From Coniferiporia sulphurascens (taxonomy: Eukaryota; Basidiomycota; Agaricomycetes; Hymenochaetales; Hymenochaetaceae), in assembly GCA_002794785.1 (NCBI GenBank), contig NBBA01000005.1:558001-622000 (forward strand): a stretch of DNA of 64,000 nucleotides, read 5' to 3'. Positions 60,016 through 64,000 of this stretch are shown piece by piece. Made by a program: the position numbers and the translations under genes. Below the pieces are notes generated by a model. That model was not told the origin of the DNA. It did no database searches and saw nothing but the letters and a program-made list of their open reading frames with translations. How positions within the stretch are numbered: the stretch's first letter is position 1; every line of letters begins with the position of its first letter.

Positions 60016-61049
60016 CACCTACCATCAAGTTGTTGCCTTAGAGATAGCGGAAACGGCTAGAAACTCTGGCAGACATCAAGCTCCATGTAGTGGTGCGAAC
60101 GGTAGTTGACCACAGGCTGCTGTACCTCGGTGACGACCCACGTAAAGCCTTCCCAGTCCTCAACTTGCTCCCTCAAAGTATCGAGATTCACCTTAATAGC
60201 CGCTTATGCTAGCAAAGCGAATATCAACGATAATAGCCTCTGAAAATTGTCTATGATTTATCCTGATGATACAGTTCTTGCTCCTCTTCAAGGTCCTAGC
60301 CGAATCTTCCCGCTTAACTAGTACTGTACGCGGTAGCAACAAGCTTGCCTGGAGCTCAAGATAGATGACTTTCGTCACATGGAATCGTATCGCTAGGCAA
60401 CCTTAACTTTACCAGAGTCAGAAACTTTTGATGCACTAACGCATTCAAGCGACGTCCAGGAGACAACGTGCGGGGAGTACTAGTATTGATCTATAGACTA
60501 AGATGCTCGCTTGCATCTTTGACGTGCTGAATCCAGGGAACGCAGAAGCGATGGAAGAAGTTTTAGCTTAGCTCTAAGCTCTGTCAGGCAGTGTGGTCCG
60601 ATAAGCAAGTCCCCACCCCCCAAAGGTCTAGCAACCGCAATATGACATGGACACCTGCAGAATCCAAACGTTGATCTAACCAAATACTCAGCGTTCTACT
60701 CAGATCGCGCTATCAAAACTTTTTGTCAACTGGTTCTTGCCCATGAAGACCGGTGCACCCGTAATGCCGTGTTGCGTGTCCAAGCTAAAGCGATTGAGCC
60801 TTTGGCTTCTAACACTCGGGAAGTATGTAATAATGATTTCATCCCGTCATCAATACTTCATTTAACCAGATGAAGTCAGAAGACGTGATCTGAGCCAGCA
60901 TTGAGTCTATGAAACGGAAGAATCCATCACTGGGTCCTATTCGCACAAGTAGTACAAAAATAGATACAAGACAACACTGAGCACTTTTGTATTCTTCCTC
61001 AGCACCATGCTTTACAAGATAATTCGCCGGCCAACGTCGCCAAAACAGA

Positions 61050-62582
61050 CTAGTTCACCGTGGCGAAACCAACGCGCTGGTTACCAACATCGAAGGCTAT
61101 TTAAATCACGTTGAGTTTGATTCGTGTAGAAAAGGAAGAAAAAAATGAGCGCTTACAGGTGTACACGTTGGCAAGGAAGACATCTCCGAGAATCCAGAAA
61201 CCTGTTGTACGACATGCATCAGCAACAGAATACAGAGCAGGGACTTTGCGCCTTTACCTTCAGAGTCATCTGCAATAATGCCGCCGACACAGTCCGACGA
61301 ACCAGTGGATACAGCACCCTGGTTAATGGTGTCCGCAGAGAGGGTGAACTTCTTGCCGTTGATTACCATCGCGACATTGTCCGGGGCAGAGTCACACGGG
61401 AAGGTATAGAAGCCGGAGCCGAGGGTACTGCTCGCATCCTGCGCTCCGGGAATCGCAGAGTAGATGCTGGCGACGTTGGTGGAGTCACCAATGAGGAGCG
61501 TGGTACCAGTGTCGACGATAGCATCAGTACCCCCGGAGAAAATGGACTTAGACCCAACGCTGGCCCCATCGAGACTGATCTGCCAATAGCCGACCTGAGT
61601 GACGTCCGTGTAGGTCAGAGAACCTGAGAACTTGGATGTGTCTATGCCGCCGAGGTAGAGTTCAGAACCGGAAGTGAGGAGGGTGAACCCGAACTCGGAA
61701 GCGGACGTCTTTCCTTGCGAGACAAGCGACTGGAAGACAGGACTGAAGCAGTGATGTTAATGCGGGTCCTGGCGGAAGAGCAGCTAGAACGCTTACGGGC
61801 TATTGTAGTCCGAAATGGCTTGGAAGGCCATGCCGAGAAGGCCGTCAGGCGGGAACTCGGAACTCTCAAAGCCGGTAGAGTACTTCGTAGCAGCACCGAC
61901 ACGCTGCCCCGTCGCCGTGAGACCACCGAGAGTAACCGTGTCGTCGTATTGCTCCCCAGTAACGGTGGATCCGTCGCCATAAGCGAGCGAGAACGACTTG
62001 CCCATGTCCTTAGAAGTGCTGCTCGAGGACGGGGTGTATTTCGTGTGGCCGGAGCACGTCGAACCGCAGGAAGGTCCAGGGAGGAAAAGGTCACTGGAAC
62101 CAGTGTCGAAATCGACTGGAAGGAAGACATCTTAGTTCATGGCCCAAAGGACGCGGAATGGAAAATAAACAGCTTACCAGTGAACGACTTAGCGGGCGTG
62201 CCCACGGAGACTGCCCCTTGCCACAGTTGACTGTCATCATCAGTCAACGCGACCTTGCCCGTAGCACGCTTGTGAAGCGCAGAAGCATTGTAGTTGGGGT
62301 GCGGGACCCCGACGTTCTTCTCGTAGTTGGCGAAACCACGTGCAATCTTTCTGTAAAAATGACGAAAGTAAGTCCCTCCGCTGGAGCAGTCGATTGAAAG
62401 CGTTCGACGTACGCCCTGACATGCTCAACATGAGCCTGGAGCTTGTTCACATCGACCACGCCGTCCTTTGCGAAGGACGAACGCTTGGTGAGGGCGATGG
62501 TCCGACCAGACTCGACGGGTGCTGGTGACGCCGAGACGAGGAAGGGGAGAAGAGCAAGAGCGGTAGCGAGCTTGATCTGCAT
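61050..62582 (-). CDS. Secreted pepsin-type aspartic protease (polyporopepsin-like, family A1)
   Basis: Secreted acid endopeptidase. Signal peptide MQIKLATALALLPFLVSASP, then a propeptide of about 80-90 residues (RSSFAKDGVVDVNKLQAHVE; KIARGFANYEKNVGVPHPNY). The mature enzyme has both catalytic aspartates: FDTGSSDLFLPGP and VDTGTTLLIGDS. Also seen: CGSTCSGHTKYTPSSSST, SLAYGDGSTVTGEQYDDTV with the flap region, FPPDGLLGMAFQAISDYNS, GSELYLGGIDTSKFSG and VGYWQISLDGASVG. The C-terminus is reached over two introns: GFWILGDVFLANVYT, then SFDVGNQRVGFATVN before the stop at 61050. The gene has at least five introns. All landmarks are intact, so an active enzyme is expected. Typical of wood- and litter-decay Agaricomycetes. 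Confidence 0.94.
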
Positions 62583-63421
62583 GTCTGAGGGAGCTGCTTT
62601 GGCTTCTTAAGTCGGTGCTGGGCCGTGAAGGGGGATGTGCCAGTGCCGTCCATTGGAGAAAGCATAGGGGTTTTTATACTCTGGCTGATACTCTTGAACG
62701 GAGGAAGCGAAGAACACTAGAAGAGAGAGCATACAGTCGAACACAAGGACGAAGGAGCGGAACCACACGGCAGCGGCGGCGGCGCGGCTAAAGCAGTTCC
62801 GGTATAGTAGGATTAACTGGCCCGCATCAAAAGAAGCATGATACGCGCCCCTAAGCGCGCACTGACCTCGGGTTCTATGCAGCCATGTGGCGACGAAGCA
62901 CGACGCGGGGCACGCGGCACGTGCACATGCGGCCGAGCTGTGTTGCACGCTCATGGTCATCAGTTTCGATTGTCGTTCTGTCGTCAAGAACATTTTTTTT
63001 GCATATGCTTTTTTGGGGTCAAGTCCAGTATAGGATTGATAAACGCGCTATCTCTTCAGCGCAGGGAAGCGAAGCCATCTCGTTCATGTGGACCGAGCCG
63101 CTGACAGGTCGCGACTCATGTGCTATGAGATGAGCAGACATCGAAATTTGCTGCTTTACTCGCGTCCGGTGTTTGATGCTAGTACTTTGAAGTAGTAAGT
63201 AGCGCCCCGGCAGAGTTTGTCGCCGGTGGCGGCGACGGGAAGTGATAGGACTGAACAAGCAGCTTTTGCAGCTGCAGCGGTCAAATGTCACTGTCACGAT
63301 ACTGTCACACTAATAGCGCAAACCACTGCGGTTCGACTCGCGGGTGTACAAGTCTCTAGACCCTCAGAACTATCGCATGTTGGGCAGATAATCTTTATGA
63401 CGAGGATAACATCGTCAAAAA
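62583..63421. other. Divergent intergenic region, no gene recognised
   Basis: 840 bp between the start codons of the protease (minus) and the phosphatase/nuclease gene (plus). It should hold both promoters. There is no conserved ORF. Confidence 0.5.
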
Positions 63422-64000
63422 ATGTCTACACCAAAGACACGACTGGCAACATGGAACCTACGATACGACTCAATGCCTGACTCGATTACCGTCGCAAATA
63501 CGCTCCAGAACCTCCCTGCAACTCTTAAAGAGCCCCCTCGCTATTCCAATGTTATTGAGGAAAAGCCATGGAGCTCGAGGCGCGTGAAAGTTGCACAAGA
63601 GCTCCTCAACAGTGAGGTCGTTATCGCCGGTATGTTTTCACGGCCGACCATTTACATCCAGTGCGCTCACAGTGCCAAGTCTTTCAGGAAGCGCTGATGC
63701 GACAAGTGGACGATATGCTACAGCTTCTTCGCATTAATGGTCAGCCGTGGGATTATGTGCGTATCCAATATTAGCGAGCGGTCCGTGCGCTTATGCGGGT
63801 GTCCCTACGTCTGCAGGTTGGTGTCGGTAGGGACAACGGCGTCACCGCGGGGGAATTCTCTCCCATTTTTTATAACACGTGAAAATACACACTTTATTTA
63901 TCCAGTGTTCCATGCCTGAGTAGGCGCGCTTCTTGCAGATCACACGTTGAACTTGTGGAGTACGACACCTTTTGGTTGTCGTAAGTCCTTGCGCCCTCTG
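63422..64000 (+). CDS. Endonuclease/exonuclease/phosphatase family protein, 3' end cut by window edge
   Basis: Metal-dependent phosphoesterase fold (DNase I/inositol phosphatase superfamily); the fungal subgroup has unknown substrate. Seen: the strand-1 motif RLATWNLRYDSMPDSI with the metal-site Asn, then PWSSRRVKVAQELLNSEVVI, then across an intron FQEALMRQVDDMLQLL with the catalytic Glu in FQE. Two more short exons follow: VGVGRDNGVTAGEFSPIFY, and HVELVEYDTFWLS near 63940-63980. Introns are short and canonical. No signal peptide is visible at the N-terminus (MSTPKTRLATW). The rest, including the catalytic His, lies beyond the window. Confidence 0.88.

Larger units (their letters stand above)
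59476..61049. other. Intergenic region with small local repeats, no gene recognised
   Basis: 1.57 kb with no ORF above 81 codons of any recognisable type. It contains the hairpin and duplicated motif listed separately at 59862-60015. The remainder (60016-61049) is plain mixed sequence. Confidence 0.55.

Noticed and set aside
63325..63345. tRNA B-box-like GGTTCGACTCG
   Set aside because: No matching A box or foldable cloverleaf upstream; no tRNA gene was found in the window.

Overview
The window is nuclear DNA from a filamentous basidiomycete fungus, most likely an Agaricomycete. Genes are intron-dense, with many 50-80 nt GT..AG introns and split codons. Several proteins look like mushroom-forming-fungus families: a two-box HMG protein, an RA/FH2 formin, a polyporopepsin-type protease and a DUF3245 protein. 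There is no operon logic, no bacterial-type signal and no CRISPR. All gene models below were built by reading conserved protein segments across splice sites. Where exon lengths are given they sum to a multiple of three.

Left part (1-10 kb): a complex I subunit (NDUFA8, running off the left edge) is head to head with a small conserved ubiquitin-like protein gene. A complex I assembly factor (NDUFAF3) follows, then about 6.3 kb that is nearly gene-free and holds one orphan ORF, then a GNAT acetyltransferase. Next come 4.7 kb of simple repeats and strand-biased DNA.

Middle (14.6-47.9 kb): two-HMG-box protein, NDUFA13 (complex I) with a 1.3 kb intron, INO80-subunit-F-like gene, 5.3 kb of mostly low-complexity DNA, then a dense run: prefoldin 2, NDUFS8 (complex I), ArfGAP, MLH3, an RTC3/SBDS-N protein with an inferred 4-nt exon, a formin, a nucleoside hydrolase, an Arg-rich unknown and a DUF3245 protein. 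Many neighbours are head to head with short shared promoters.

Right part (48-64 kb): a 5'-truncated LINE-like insertion with a 28-nt poly(A/T) tail and a 15-bp target-site duplication, Gemin2/SIP1, a tandem pair of GNAT genes in which the second copy has decayed, the GATOR2/SEA subunit WDR24/RTC1, a repeat-bearing gap with an 11-bp perfect hairpin, a secreted aspartic protease, and the 5' part of an endonuclease/exonuclease/phosphatase gene cut by the right edge.

Most interesting: four complex I genes within 29 kb, the 4-nt microexon, the decaying tandem acetyltransferase duplication and the clean LINE insertion. I did not find a convincing wholly new biological system.
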